64,000 nucleotides of DNA from JAFGRU01 sp963665915 (GCA_963665915.2 CAXXSG010000013.1:658814-722813); one strand, 5' to 3'. Counted from the stretch's first letter, positions 25,427 to 34,937 are shown. Program-made: numbers and translations. The notes: generated by a model from the letters alone, not told the origin.

Positions 25427-25787
25427 CGGGGGTTGCGCCCCCTGAAGACGCCTTCTTTCTTTTTACGTCAAAAAAAAAGAAGCAAAGAAAAGGACGCCCC
25501 GAGACTTGCCCTTCGGGTTGAGGCGCCTATCGAACTTAGGCATGAATCTACTGCGACAACTGTAAATCGGGTCATATCGGCGCAAATTTTCGACAAATAG
25601 TCCAGCTATTCGCTCTCAAATTTGCAACTATCTGTCCTCGATCTCCCGTTGTCTCGTTACGATTCCCCAAGTCCGACAGTTACCTACCGCTCCAGAGACG
25701 TTTTGAGGACGGTCAGGATTCGCATAAACCGCTCAGGCTGCCCGTCTTTTCTCAAAACGTCCCTTCCGCTCCGGCTGCGCCGGAGGG
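25427..25787. repeat. Dispersed repeat family A, copy 2, interrupted by family B
   Basis: It begins GGGGGTTGCGCCCCCTGAAGACG and contains the same ACGTC-centred inverted repeat and the same GTTTTGAGGACGGTCAG and GCTCCGGCTGCGCCGGAGG ends as 20083-20277. A 152-bp family B element sits inside it at 25529-25680. The nesting shows that B arrived after A. The whole interval 25345-25816 is non-coding. Confidence 0.7.
25529..25680 (-). repeat. MITE-like repeat family B, copy 2
   Basis: Inverted relative to copy 1: it starts ATCGAACTTAGGCATGAATC and ends GATTCCCCAAGTCCGACAG. The internal GCAAATTTTCGACAAATAG...CTATTCGCTCTCAAATTTGC palindrome is retained. It is inserted within a family A repeat between uppP and the RNase J gene. 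Confidence 0.75.
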
Positions 25788-25816
25788 GTGAGAAACAGCC
25801 AAGCCCAAAAAACCTT

Positions 25817-27502
25817 TTAAACAGCCTCGATCAACGGCACGACCAGCGGCCGCCGCTCAATGGTGCGGCTGAAAAAACGCTGTAGCTTGCGTCGCAGTTC
25901 CTCGGCCAGAATTTCGTTGTCGCCGGCCAGGCCGGGAGCCTGCTCTTCCAGGACGTTGCGGATCACGTCCCGGGCCTGATCGAAATACTCCTGGTCCTCT
26001 TCGGCCATGAATCCCCGGGTATAGAACTTCGGTTCATCAACCAGTTTTCCGTTCGCCGCCTCATAGGTGAGCTGGACCACGACCATGCCGTGGTTGCCCA
26101 GGTGGCGGCGTTCACGGATTTCGTCCAGGCCGAGGTCGCCGACCCCTTTGCCGTGCACCAGGGTCCTCCCGGCATGAACGCTCTCTTCTCTTTCACAGTT
26201 TTGCGCGGAAACCCTCAGGGCTTCGCCGTTTTCGAGCACGAAGACATTGTTCGCGGTAACTCCGGCCTCCCGCGCCAACCGGGCATGTTTGACCAGGTGG
26301 CGATATTCGCCGTGAATCGGTACGAAACAGTGGGGTTGGACGAGATCGAGAACCTGCTTCAGTTCATCCCTGCCGGCATGGCCGGAGACATGAACGTCGC
26401 TGGTGGTCTCATAATAGACTTCCGCTCCCCGACGGTAAAGATTATTAATCGTCTGTTGAATGCTCCGCTCGTTGCCGGGGATGAATTTGGAGGAGAGGAT
26501 CACAACATCGTTTTCTTCGAGCTGCAACTGCTTGTGTTCGCCCAGTGCTACCCTGGAAAGCACGCTTCGGAACTCGCCCTGACTGCCGGTTGTGATAATC
26601 AAGACCTTGTCGCGGGGCAGAAATTTGAGATCCGGAAAATCGATGAGAGCGTCATCCGGAATACGGAGATACCCCAGTTGCCGTGCCACACGCGTGACCA
26701 GTTGCATGCTGCGTCCGGTTATCAGAATTTTACGATCCGATTTCAGGGCGGCGGTCACGGCTTGCTGGATTCTGTGGATGTTTGAGGCAAAAGCTGCCAC
26801 CATCACCCAGCCCCGGCATTCCGGAATGATCCGCTCGAACATTTTGCCGACTTCCCGTTCCGAAGGCGTCCGTCCGGGGTTTTCCACATTGGTGGAATCG
26901 GAGAGCAGCAGCAGGACCCCTTCGGAGCCGTATTTTTCGAGACGGGCGATTTCCGTTCCTTCGCCGTCCAGCGGGTCGGGATCAAGTTTGAAATCGCCGG
27001 TGTGGATGATGAGACCGGCCGGGGTGCGGATGGCCAGTCCCACGCCGTCGACAATGGAGTGGGAAACGCGGAAAGATTCGACCTCAAAAGGGGCGAGGTT
27101 CAACTTGCCGGCCGGGGAAAGCGTATGCATTTCCGGAGATTGCTTGAGTTCGTGCTCCTCCAGCTTGTTCTGTAGAAGTCCCAGGGTCAGCGGGGTCCCG
27201 AAAATGGGGGGAAAGCCGAGACGCTCCAGAAGATAAGGGACACCGCCGATATGATCTTCGTGACCATGGGTCAGAATCAGGGCGACGATGTCCGCGGTTC
27301 GGTCGGCCAGGGAAGTGACGTCCGGGATGGCGAAGTCGATCCCCATCATGCTCGACTCCGGGAACATGAGGCCGCAGTCGATGAGGAGAATTTTATCGCG
27401 GTACTCCAGGACCATCATGTTGAGGCCGATTTCACCTAACCCCCCGAGGGGGAGGAGGCGGATCGATTCGTTTTCTGAAGTTTTGGAAAGGTCGGTTAAC
27501 AC
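25817..27502 (-). CDS. rnj: Ribonuclease J
   Basis: A 561-residue metallo-beta-lactamase/beta-CASP ribonuclease with endo- and 5'-exonuclease activity in mRNA decay and rRNA maturation. The zinc motif THGHEDHIGG lies near residue 80, HTGDFKLD and SDSTNVENPG follow, and the C-terminal block has VSGHAGRDEL and PIHGEYRHL. I chose GTG 27502 because AAGGA sits seven bases upstream and the protein then has normal family length; a GTG at 27607 lacks a binding site and would add 35 residues. Confidence 0.93.
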   Translation of the reverse strand: MLTDLSKTSENESIRLLPLGGLGEIGLNMMVLEYRDKILLIDCGLMFPESSMMGIDFAIPDVTSLADRTADIVALILTHGHEDHIGGVPYLLERLGFPPIFGTPLTLGLLQNKLEEHELKQSPEMHTLSPAGKLNLAPFEVESFRVSHSIVDGVGLAIRTPAGLIIHTGDFKLDPDPLDGEGTEIARLEKYGSEGVLLLLSDSTNVENPGRTPSEREVGKMFERIIPECRGWVMVAAFASNIHRIQQAVTAALKSDRKILITGRSMQLVTRVARQLGYLRIPDDALIDFPDLKFLPRDKVLIITTGSQGEFRSVLSRVALGEHKQLQLEENDVVILSSKFIPGNERSIQQTINNLYRRGAEVYYETTSDVHVSGHAGRDELKQVLDLVQPHCFVPIHGEYRHLVKHARLAREAGVTANNVFVLENGEALRVSAQNCEREESVHAGRTLVHGKGVGDLGLDEIRERRHLGNHGMVVVQLTYEAANGKLVDEPKFYTRGFMAEEDQEYFDQARDVIRNVLEEQAPGLAGDNEILAEELRRKLQRFFSRTIERRPLVVPLIEAV

Positions 27503-27767
27503 GTCGTTTCCTTTTCGGGACGCTTGCCGTTTACCGGATGTTCGCGAAGAAATTTTCCGGTTGCGGAAAAGGTCAATATCCAGCAGAATGTCTTGATATT
27601 TAAGCACACAGTTTAAGGGAATATCTGGATAAGCGTCAAATTTTTTTAATAAACAGGTAGAGTTGCCGGAAACCGAAGCGTTTCCGTTGCTTTTAGCAGG
27701 TTGTTTGAAGTCTTTCTAACACCGTTTTTCCACAACCTGCCATTGGAATTCAAAGGAGGTATATCTC

Positions 27768-28211
27768 ATGTCCGTCAATAAGGTCATTCTGGTGGGAAGA
27801 TTGGGAAAGGATCCGGATCTGCGTTATACGACGTCGGGAACCGCCGTTGCAAACTTCACCTTAGCCACTTCCGAGCGTTTCAAAGACAAAAGCGGGGAGC
27901 AGCAGGAGAAAACCGAGTGGCACAATATCGTGGTCTGGCGTAACCTTGCCGAGATCTGCGGAAAATATCTGAAAAAAGGGAAGCAGGTCTATATCGAGGG
28001 GAAAATCCAGACCCGCTCTTATGATGACCGCGACGGCAACAAAAAATATATCACCGAGGTTGTGGCCGACCAGATGCAGATGCTTGGCCGCGCCAACGAA
28101 GAGGGCGGGTCCCAGCGCAGCTACGAGCCGCCTTTCCCCGAGGAGCCTCCTGCCGGCGGCGGTGGGTCCTCGGAGCCTCCATTTAATCCGGATGATGATA
28201 TCCCGTTTTAG
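27768..28211 (+). CDS. ssb: Single-stranded DNA-binding protein
   Basis: A 147-residue protein that coats single-stranded DNA in replication and repair. An N-terminal OB fold (about 1-108) has MSVNKVILVGRLGKDPDLRY and EWHNIVVWRNLAEICGKYLKKG. A flexible Pro/Gly-rich linker leads to the acidic DDDIPF tip that recruits partner proteins. An AAAGGAGG ribosome-binding site precedes the ATG. It is divergent from the RNase J gene. Confidence 0.97.
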   Translation: MSVNKVILVGRLGKDPDLRYTTSGTAVANFTLATSERFKDKSGEQQEKTEWHNIVVWRNLAEICGKYLKKGKQVYIEGKIQTRSYDDRDGNKKYITEVVADQMQMLGRANEEGGSQRSYEPPFPEEPPAGGGGSSEPPFNPDDDIPF

Positions 28212-28263
28212 AGGCTACTTTGTAAGTGGTTGTAACAATTCATTGAAAGTTTAACTTCTTCAG

Positions 28264-28294
28264 GGGCTTGTTTCTTATAACAAGCCCTTTTTTT
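28264..28294 (+). terminator. Terminator after ssb
   Basis: GGGCTTGTT/AACAAGCCC stem followed by a run of seven T, 50 bp after the ssb stop. A second small hairpin (GAACTCC/GGAGTTC, 28325-28342, followed by TTT) lies just beyond, before the ATP-grasp gene, so that gene must have its own promoter in the roughly 70 bp that remain. Confidence 0.85.
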
Positions 28295-28414
28295 CCCAAC
28301 TTAAGCAACCTCTTCTTGAAAAGGGAACTCCGGAGGGAGTTCTTTCGGTACTTCGGTTGAAGCGAGCACCCATTTTCCTTTACTAGAGCTGATTTGTTAG
28401 GTTTTAAAACCACC

Positions 28415-29482
28415 ATGATCTGTTATGTTGTAACCAGGAAACACTCACATATGATGCATGATTTTCTTGAGTTGTGGGCTCCTGAGTTAGCGCCCTTGGT
28501 CAAGATTGTCTCATATGAATCCCTGTTGACGAAAACGACTCTGCCGCGCGCCGCCTATATTTTTTCCGACATTGAGAGGCTTCGTCCAGGACAGTTGCCG
28601 CAGCTCGAAGCCATCTACCAGACGCTTGAAAACGAAAAAGCCGGCCAGACCCTGCTGAACCACCCCTCCCGCTCAATGAAGCGTTATGAGCTTTTGCGCA
28701 CCCTGAATGCTCATGGCTACAACCCGTTTAATATCTACCGGCTTGACGAAATTCCATCGACTTTGTCCTTCCCCGTTTTTGTGAGGGGCGAAAATGACCA
28801 CCATGGCAGCCTGACGGGGCTTATTAACACTCACGACGAACTTTCAGCCGCACTTAGTCAACTCCAGCCTAGTTCGGACCGGGACAAAGTTGTCATTGAG
28901 TTCTGCGAAACTTCGGACGGGAATGGTGTTTTTCGCAAGTATTCAGCATACATCGTGGCTGATCAAATAATTCCCCAGCACATGATGTTCGGCAATCATT
29001 GGCACATGAAGGGTGTGCTGGATCTGGCGCTGAAAAAATCGGATTTGTATGAGGAGCGTGACTATCTGCGGGACAATCCTCATGAACAATATTTGAGGAA
29101 AATCTGCAATCTTGCAAATATCAGCTATGGGCGAATTGACTATGGTGTTATTGACGGGCAACCGGTTGTTTGGGAGATAAATACCAACCCGACGCTGATG
29201 AACACGCGCTCTTTGCTGGCTAAATGTTGTGTTACGCGAGCTCCATTTGTGCAGAAGATGATAAATGCTTTCAGCGAGATAAATTGTCCTGCCGACCACC
29301 GGGATGGGATTGCTGCACCTGTTGTAAAGGCAGGAGCGTCTCAACTTGCCTACAGCGCATATGCATATTGGCGCGACAATTCATTTTATTTGCGCAAAAT
29401 TCTGTGGCCTAGGTTAAAAAAGAGGCGGAAGGTGGTTGTCCGGGATTTTAAAAAAAAACTTAGGAGAGTCCGGAAAGCATGA
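28415..29482 (+). CDS. ATP-grasp-like ligase, partner of a radical SAM protein
   Basis: A 355-residue cytosolic protein. The C-terminal half shows ATP-grasp features: VVIEFCETSD, RKYSAYIVADQIIPQHMMF, and the metal/ATP-binding block YGRIDYGVIDGQ followed by VWEINTNPTL (about 237-262). The ATP-grasp fold joins carboxylates to amines or thiols via acyl-phosphates. The last about 45 residues are strongly basic (RLKKRRKVVVRDFKKKLRRVRK). I took ATG 28415 over an upstream TTG. Its stop overlaps the start of the radical SAM gene (ATGA), so they are coupled. The substrate is unknown, and no precursor peptide gene was seen next to it. Confidence 0.7.
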   Translation: MICYVVTRKHSHMMHDFLELWAPELAPLVKIVSYESLLTKTTLPRAAYIFSDIERLRPGQLPQLEAIYQTLENEKAGQTLLNHPSRSMKRYELLRTLNAHGYNPFNIYRLDEIPSTLSFPVFVRGENDHHGSLTGLINTHDELSAALSQLQPSSDRDKVVIEFCETSDGNGVFRKYSAYIVADQIIPQHMMFGNHWHMKGVLDLALKKSDLYEERDYLRDNPHEQYLRKICNLANISYGRIDYGVIDGQPVVWEINTNPTLMNTRSLLAKCCVTRAPFVQKMINAFSEINCPADHRDGIAAPVVKAGASQLAYSAYAYWRDNSFYLRKILWPRLKKRRKVVVRDFKKKLRRVRKA

Positions 29483-30369
29483 AAACAGATATATGCATGA
29501 CCTCATATGATTTTATAAATAATCCATTTCAATCGCTAGTTGTCGACGTTACCAATCGGTGCAATATGGCCTGTGGTTATTGTTATAACCCCGAAAGGTT
29601 GCCAGTGGATATGCCCCTGGAAGATTTCGAGAGGCTTTGTTCGACGCTGCCCTCTCCGGTATTAATGAAGCTTTCCGGTGGTGAGCCGACCCTGCATCCG
29701 GACCTTCCACGGTTTATCAAAATTGCCCATAGCTACGGTCACCTTGTCTATATTATCTCTAATGGACTTCGCTACAACGAGCCCGAGTTTCTCGATTCCC
29801 TGGTCAAAATTAAACAGTCCGGTGCAAGATTTTCCAGCGGTATTTCCATGGACGGAGGTTATGCAAACCGGCGTGCCTACGAAGTTATCAATAGCGGGGA
29901 CTACCTGCAGGAAAAGCTCAATGCCTTCCAGGCGCTGGTTGATTCGGGTCTCACTCGCATTTGTTTGTCGGCCATCATTGTTCGCGGCTTCAATGAGGAT
30001 GTCATACCGCAGCTGGTTGAACTTGCCCTGAAAAACCCAAAAGCAGTCAGATATATTCATATCCGAAATGCCGGTAATGTCGGCAGATGGGAAGAAACTG
30101 AACCTTACAAAATCGATGACATCAAAAGGATGACTCGTGATTTATTTACGGAAGAGCAATTTGAACAGCGTTGTGTCGCTGAATTGCATTGCTCCCCGAC
30201 CAGCGGAAGAGACTGCTGCTACCGTTTTCGGCCCACCCCAAGACTTCAAATTTCCCTTCTTGAGTTTTTCACCAAGCAAGCCTCGCTATGCCCCAAGCGA
30301 GGGCGGGTAAAAGTAGGCTCGGATAGAATTGAGCCGCTATTTTTAAGTATGGGAATGCCCGAGGGTTAA
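29479..30369 (+). CDS. Radical SAM protein coupled to an ATP-grasp gene
   Basis: A 296-residue radical SAM enzyme. The 4Fe-4S motif CNMACGYC is at 28-35, GGEP at 67-70, and a TIM-barrel-like core follows. The C-terminal part carries five Cys (232, 238, 246, 247, 271), which could hold an auxiliary cluster, but the spacing is not a standard SPASM pattern. It overlaps the ATP-grasp gene by four bases. A short molecule or peptide is the expected substrate, but none is identified. It could be a peptide-modifying enzyme or act in cofactor or cell-surface chemistry. Confidence 0.82.
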   Translation: MKTDICMTSYDFINNPFQSLVVDVTNRCNMACGYCYNPERLPVDMPLEDFERLCSTLPSPVLMKLSGGEPTLHPDLPRFIKIAHSYGHLVYIISNGLRYNEPEFLDSLVKIKQSGARFSSGISMDGGYANRRAYEVINSGDYLQEKLNAFQALVDSGLTRICLSAIIVRGFNEDVIPQLVELALKNPKAVRYIHIRNAGNVGRWEETEPYKIDDIKRMTRDLFTEEQFEQRCVAELHCSPTSGRDCCYRFRPTPRLQISLLEFFTKQASLCPKRGRVKVGSDRIEPLFLSMGMPEG

Positions 30370-30464
30370 ACGGGATCGGGTACCGAGATCGGAACAGCGT
30401 AAAATTCCAAATTCTCACATTTTAGTTTTTCGATAAAACCTGAAAAACATGTTCCCCTGACAGT

Positions 30465-30500
30465 AAAAGACCCAACCTGAACTATCAGGTTGGGTCTTTT
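30465..30500. terminator. Bidirectional terminator after the radical SAM gene
   Basis: A near-perfect stem, AAAAGACCCAACCTGA/TCAGGTTGGGTCTTTT, with a four-base loop lies between the convergent radical SAM and aldo-keto reductase genes. It closes the ATP-grasp/radical SAM unit, confirming that this operon has just two genes. Confidence 0.9.
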
Positions 30501-30515
30501 AAATTCCATCATTTT

Positions 30516-31529
30516 TTACTTGGGCTGTGACTTTCGCGAAGGCGGCGCCATGAATTCCGGGCCGATAGGATTCGGGATGTTTCTGCTGACGATCTCATCG
30601 ATATCCTTGAAGTCCTGCTCTGACAGAGACCATCCGAAAACCTGACTGACCGGCTCCAATTGTCCGGGATGGCGGGCTCCCCAAAGGGCAATAGCTCCCT
30701 TGTCCATTACCCAGTGGACAGCCAATTCGAGAACGCTGCGGCCATGCCTTTTTTCCGCCAGCTCATCCAGTTCGGAAACGGCAGCGAGATAATGGGGGAA
30801 ACGGGGTTTTCGAAACTTGGGATCATGCTGGCGCAAGTCGTCCCCTTGGAAGCGGGTGCCCGGCTTCATCCTGCCGGAAAGCAGGCCCCGACAGATGGAG
30901 CCGTAGGCCAGGACCGCGATGCCGTGATTTTTCGCGTAGGGGAGCAGGGCCTCTTCAATCTGACGCTCAAAAAGGTTGTAGGGCGGCTGAACCGAGTGTA
31001 GCGGGGCGACCTGACGAAAGGTCTCCATCTCCTCGGGAGTGTAATTACTGACGCCCACCGCCCGAATTTTTCCGGCGTCCAGAAGTTCGGCCATGACCTT
31101 TGCGGTTTCTTCAATGGGAACGAGGGGATCCGGCCAATGGATTTGGTATAGGTCGATATAATCGGTCTGCAGGCGGCGCAGAGAGTCCTCAACCTCTGTG
31201 AGGATTCTTTTTCGGGTTGAGTTCCTGAAAACTTTCCCCTTTGCATCCCATTCGAGGCCGGCCTTGGTGGCAACTACTATTTGATCGCGCGGCACGTATC
31301 CTTTGAGGGCCTTGCCGACGATCTCTTCGGAGCGTCCGAAGCCGTAGACCGGCGCCGTATCGATGAAATTCACGCCCTTGTCGAGGGCCGTCCGGATAGT
31401 GCGGACCGACTCCTCCTCCTCGCTGCCGCCCCACATCCATCCGCCGATGGCCCAGGTCCCCAAGCAGACTTTGCTGACGGCAATGCGGCTGTCGCCTAGT
31501 TGTGTATATTCAATGTTTCCGGAATCCAT
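30516..31529 (-). CDS. Aldo/keto reductase
   Basis: A 337-residue NADPH-dependent oxidoreductase. The catalytic tetrad is visible: Asp and Tyr in NFIDTAPVYGFGRSE, Lys in VVATKAG, and His in YQIHWPDP. The NADP site is near the C-terminus (IALWGARHPGQL). The length and LGTWAIGGWMWGG start place it with the YccK/TAS-like subgroup that acts on small aldehydes or ketones. The substrate is unknown. No operon partner. Confidence 0.9.
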   Translation of the reverse strand: MDSGNIEYTQLGDSRIAVSKVCLGTWAIGGWMWGGSEEEESVRTIRTALDKGVNFIDTAPVYGFGRSEEIVGKALKGYVPRDQIVVATKAGLEWDAKGKVFRNSTRKRILTEVEDSLRRLQTDYIDLYQIHWPDPLVPIEETAKVMAELLDAGKIRAVGVSNYTPEEMETFRQVAPLHSVQPPYNLFERQIEEALLPYAKNHGIAVLAYGSICRGLLSGRMKPGTRFQGDDLRQHDPKFRKPRFPHYLAAVSELDELAEKRHGRSVLELAVHWVMDKGAIALWGARHPGQLEPVSQVFGWSLSEQDFKDIDEIVSRNIPNPIGPEFMAPPSRKSQPK

Positions 31530-31988
31530 TCTTTCCCCTTTTTTGTGTTTTAACAGAAAAAAATACCGAGTGCAGCAGTTTAATCTTGTTTTCCCAGCTT
31601 CCTTTACTGAATTTACTTACCACGACCCGGACCTTTGTCAAGCAGATGACTTTTCTTGAAGGTTTTGTTGGTGCCCAAAAGTATCGAGCAATCTGAAAGC
31701 ACATGCGATTCGGGTAGTTGGTCGATCAATAGGGATAACGGAGTTGCATACCGAAACGGTGCAATTTATCGGCGGCCAAGAAAGAGAAAAAATCGCATTG
31801 TGAGTTTTGAAATTCACAAATGACACCCGAATAGTGCCTTTGTTGTGAATTCCTGCCGATTGGTTAAGATTGAGAGGACAGACTTAAATATGACCAGCCA
31901 TCCCTATGCAAAAGTAGAAATAAGAAAAAATTCATATCAGGGGAATGCAAATTCTTACTCAAAGAAAAAAATGTGAAAGAGATCCAAA
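31530..31988. other. Gene-poor gap with a 28-codon candidate frame
   Basis: This 459-bp interval separates the divergent aldo-keto reductase and DUF2254 genes, so it must hold both promoters. Near its right end, ATG 31890 to TGA 31976 forms a 28-codon plus-strand frame preceded by GAGAGGA at a slightly long spacing. The product is polar and basic with no recognisable motif. It is most likely leader sequence, but a small peptide cannot be excluded. Confidence 0.3.
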
Positions 31989-33347
31989 ATGAAAACTAAA
32001 ATTGCCAATTTTTTCGAAAAACTTCGTTCCAGCTATTGGTTCCTTCCTTCTGTCATGTCCATCCTGGCAGTGGTATTGGCCATCGCTTTGATCGCCGTGG
32101 ATATTTTCAAGGATCAATACGGGTTTCTCAATATTCCCTGGTTCAAGCTGACCGGGGCCGCCGGAGCACGGGCCATTCTATCAACGGTAGCCAGCTCAAT
32201 GATCACGGTTACCGGCATCGTATTTTCTCTCACCATCGTCGCCCTTTCGCTCGCTTCCCAGCAGTTCGGACCACGCCTGCTGCAGAATTTCATGCGTGAC
32301 CGCGGCAATCAGTTCGTGCTCGGCACGGTGACCTCCACCTTCTTGTATTGCCTGCTGGTTCTCGGCACCATCAGTGAGGACCCTATCTTTCCTTTCGTTC
32401 CCCACTTTTCCACCCTGCTCGCTCTGCTACTGGCAGTACTGTGCGTGGGAGTGCTGATTTATTTTATTCATCACATTGCCGAATCGATTCAGGTAACCAA
32501 CATTATAACCGCCGTCAGCCGAGACCTGGATGCGGCCATCAAACGTCTTTTGCCGGAGAAGGTCAGCGAAACGGGAAGAGAGTTGGATGACAAATATCTG
32601 TTAGCGGAAATACTTCCTGAGAGGTTCGACGACCTGGCCAGGCCCATCCCCGCCCTCTCCAGCGGTTTTCTGCAGGCGATTGAGTTTTCGGGGCTGCTGG
32701 ACCTGGCCGAGAAAAAGGAACTTTTAATTCGTATGAAGCATCGGATTGGGCATTTTGTCGTCACCGGCGAACCACTTGTCGAGATCTGGCCTGAAGAATC
32801 CGTCGATTCCGAGGCTTTGGAAAAGACGATAAACGGATATTTTATTTTTGGGCATAAACGTAGCCAGGAACAGGACATGGAATTCTTTATCAATGAACTG
32901 GTAGAAATCGCCGCCCGGGCTCTTTCACCGGGAGTTAATGACCCTTTTACAGCGATTTCCTGTATCAACCATCTTGGAAATGCTCTTTGCGACCTGGCGC
33001 AAAGAGTTTTTCCGCCCGTTATAAAAAAAGACTCGAAAAACAGGGTTAGGATCATTATTTATCCGAACACCTTTGAACAGATTGTGGGTGTGGCCTTCAA
33101 CCATATTCGTCAGTATGGACGGTCCCATGCCGCAGTCACGATCCGCCTTTTAGAAAACATTCGGATGATCATCCCTTGCACATGCTATCCGGAACAACGT
33201 AAAGCCTTGTTGAGCCAGGCCTCCATTATTGAAAGGGAGTCCCGTGTGGGTCTATCCGATGAGGCCGACCGCCGTGATGTTTATGAAAGATATCAAGAAA
33301 TTATTCAAGAGATGGAGAAATGTTCCGGTGTGATTGGCCGGGCCTGA
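31989..33347 (+). CDS. DUF2254 membrane protein
   Basis: A 452-residue protein with the DUF2254 pattern: transmembrane helices at about 18-40, 60-85, 108-130 and 137-162, the conserved VASSMITVTGIVFSLTIVALSLASQQFGPRLL block, and FIHHIAESIQV. A long cytosolic part follows, with LSPGVNDPFTAISCI. The function of the family is not established; it behaves like an ion-transport or mechanosensing membrane protein by context only. It precedes the MscS-like gene by 15 bp, so the two are probably co-transcribed. Confidence 0.85.
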   Translation: MKTKIANFFEKLRSSYWFLPSVMSILAVVLAIALIAVDIFKDQYGFLNIPWFKLTGAAGARAILSTVASSMITVTGIVFSLTIVALSLASQQFGPRLLQNFMRDRGNQFVLGTVTSTFLYCLLVLGTISEDPIFPFVPHFSTLLALLLAVLCVGVLIYFIHHIAESIQVTNIITAVSRDLDAAIKRLLPEKVSETGRELDDKYLLAEILPERFDDLARPIPALSSGFLQAIEFSGLLDLAEKKELLIRMKHRIGHFVVTGEPLVEIWPEESVDSEALEKTINGYFIFGHKRSQEQDMEFFINELVEIAARALSPGVNDPFTAISCINHLGNALCDLAQRVFPPVIKKDSKNRVRIIIYPNTFEQIVGVAFNHIRQYGRSHAAVTIRLLENIRMIIPCTCYPEQRKALLSQASIIERESRVGLSDEADRRDVYERYQEIIQEMEKCSGVIGRA

Positions 33348-33362
33348 TCAAGGGTCGTCACT

Positions 33363-34826
33363 ATGAAATTTCAACAGTATATTTCACCGCTCAAGGGCCA
33401 CTTCTCCCTTCGTTTCAATCTTGAGTGGCTTTACTGTTTCTTTTTTATCTGGATGCTGATCTCTTCTGCCTCTGCCCAGGAACCCGCGAAGAAGGCTGAA
33501 ACAGATAAGCTCGAAGAGCAAAGTAGTGTGGTTGCGGATCAGGTTCAAGTCAATCCGGTCTTAGCCGACGAGGCGATCAGCAAACGTCTGACCGGTATAC
33601 TTGAGGCGACCGGATGGTTCTCGGACCTCGAGATAAAGGTGGAAGAGGGCGTGGTATTTCTCAATGGACGCGCTGATTCCGTCGACCACCAGGTTTGAGC
33701 TTGCGAGTTGGCCGCCAAAACCCTTGATGTCGTGGCTGTTGTCAACAGAATTCAAATCCCCGAAATCTCGCCCTGGGATGTTTCCCCCGCAATCGGTGAA
33801 TTGCAAGCCCTCTGGAAGGGAGCCTTGGAAAAAATTCCGCGCTTCGGTATCGGCCTCGTGGTTCTGCTTCTGGCCCAGATGGCAGGCAAGCTGTCAGCCA
33901 ATGGAGCCAGAAGGATTCTTGACCAGCGGTTGAACCCTCTGCTGCGTGATGTGACGGCACGCGTTCTGAGTGTCTTTGTGTTTTTGGTCGGATTTTATCT
34001 GGTGTTGCAGGTCGCCGGTCTCTCCGGTTTGGCAGCTACGGTTCTCGGAGGTACGGGCCTGGTCGGTCTCGTCGCGGGGATCGCCTTTCGGGACATTCTG
34101 GAAAACTATCTTGCAAGCATTCTTATCAGCGTCCGCAATCCTTTCCGTATCGGGGATCTGGCTAAGATCGCCGGGAATACCGGTATCGTGCAATGGGTAA
34201 CCACCCGTGGAACTGTACTCATGAATCAGGACTGAAATCATGTGCAGATCCCCAACGCTACGGTTTACAAGAGCATTATCCGCAACTACACGGCTAATCC
34301 CAACCGGCGGGAGGTTTTTGAGATTGGAATCGGTTTTGCGAACGAAGTCTCCTGTGCTCAGGGAGCCGCCATGGAGGTTCTTAGCGGGCATTCTGCGGTA
34401 CTCAATGATCCGGAGGCCCTGGTGCTGGTCGACCGGCTGGGCTCGGCCACGGTGAATCTGAAAATCTATTTCTGGTCCGACGGTACGGAATACAATCGAT
34501 TCAAGGTTAAATCTTCGTTGATTCGACTGGTTAAGCGTGCCTTCGAGGAAAAGGGGATATCCATGCCGGATGAGGCCAGAGAGGTTCTATCCCCGGAAGG
34601 GGTTCCGGTTCACATGCCGGAACCCGTATCTGCCGAGCCATCGGCGATTCAAGAGAAGGAGGTCATTCCCCCCGTTGCTGTTCCGGAAGCTGCCACCAAT
34701 AAGGCTGAAGGGGATCTGGCCAGTCAAGAGGTGCAACTTCGGGAGCAGGCCCGTCATGCCAGAATACCGGAGGAGGGACACAGCCTTTTGAATGAGGAGG
34801 AGCAGGCTGTTGGTCCGGGTAAGTGA
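33363..34826 (+). pseudogene. BON-MscS mechanosensitive channel interrupted by two in-frame TGA codons
   Basis: One continuous frame of 487 codons would encode a signal peptide, a BON domain (about 60-125), two to three transmembrane helices (about 155-250), the MscS pore and beta domain (VLGGTGLVGLVAGIAFRDILENYLASI, NHVQIPNATVYKSIIRNY) and a Pro/Glu-rich tail. TGA at 33696-33698 (codon 112) falls where homologues carry Trp (V-W-A-x-x-LA), and TGA at 34233-34235 (codon 291) falls where they carry Gly (NxDGNHVQIPN). There is no frameshift and no other stop. Other genes here end in TGA, so general recoding is excluded. It is a young pseudogene, a read-through gene or a pair of base-call errors. 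Confidence 0.85.
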
Positions 34827-34906
34827 AAGCCAAAGGACGCTTTTAAAAGGTTACTGGCTTTGCTCGGAAGCCTCTGCGAGGTAAACATTTTTCCAGTTTA
34901 GCAATG

Positions 34907-34937
34907 GCCCGACCCTGTTGACAGGTTGGGCTTTTTG
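34907..34937 (+). terminator. Terminator after the MscS-like gene
   Basis: GCCCGACCCTG/CAGGTTGGGC stem with a TTGA loop and a following CTTTTTGG T-tract, about 80 bp beyond the last codon. It ends the DUF2254-MscS unit. The 200 bp after it are very AT-rich and lead into hipB. Confidence 0.75.

Noticed and set aside
33696..34235. Selenocysteine or alternative genetic code as explanation of the TGA codons in the MscS-like gene
   Set aside because: Expected residues are Trp and Gly, not Cys; many neighbouring genes use TGA as stop; no SECIS-like hairpin was evident after either codon.
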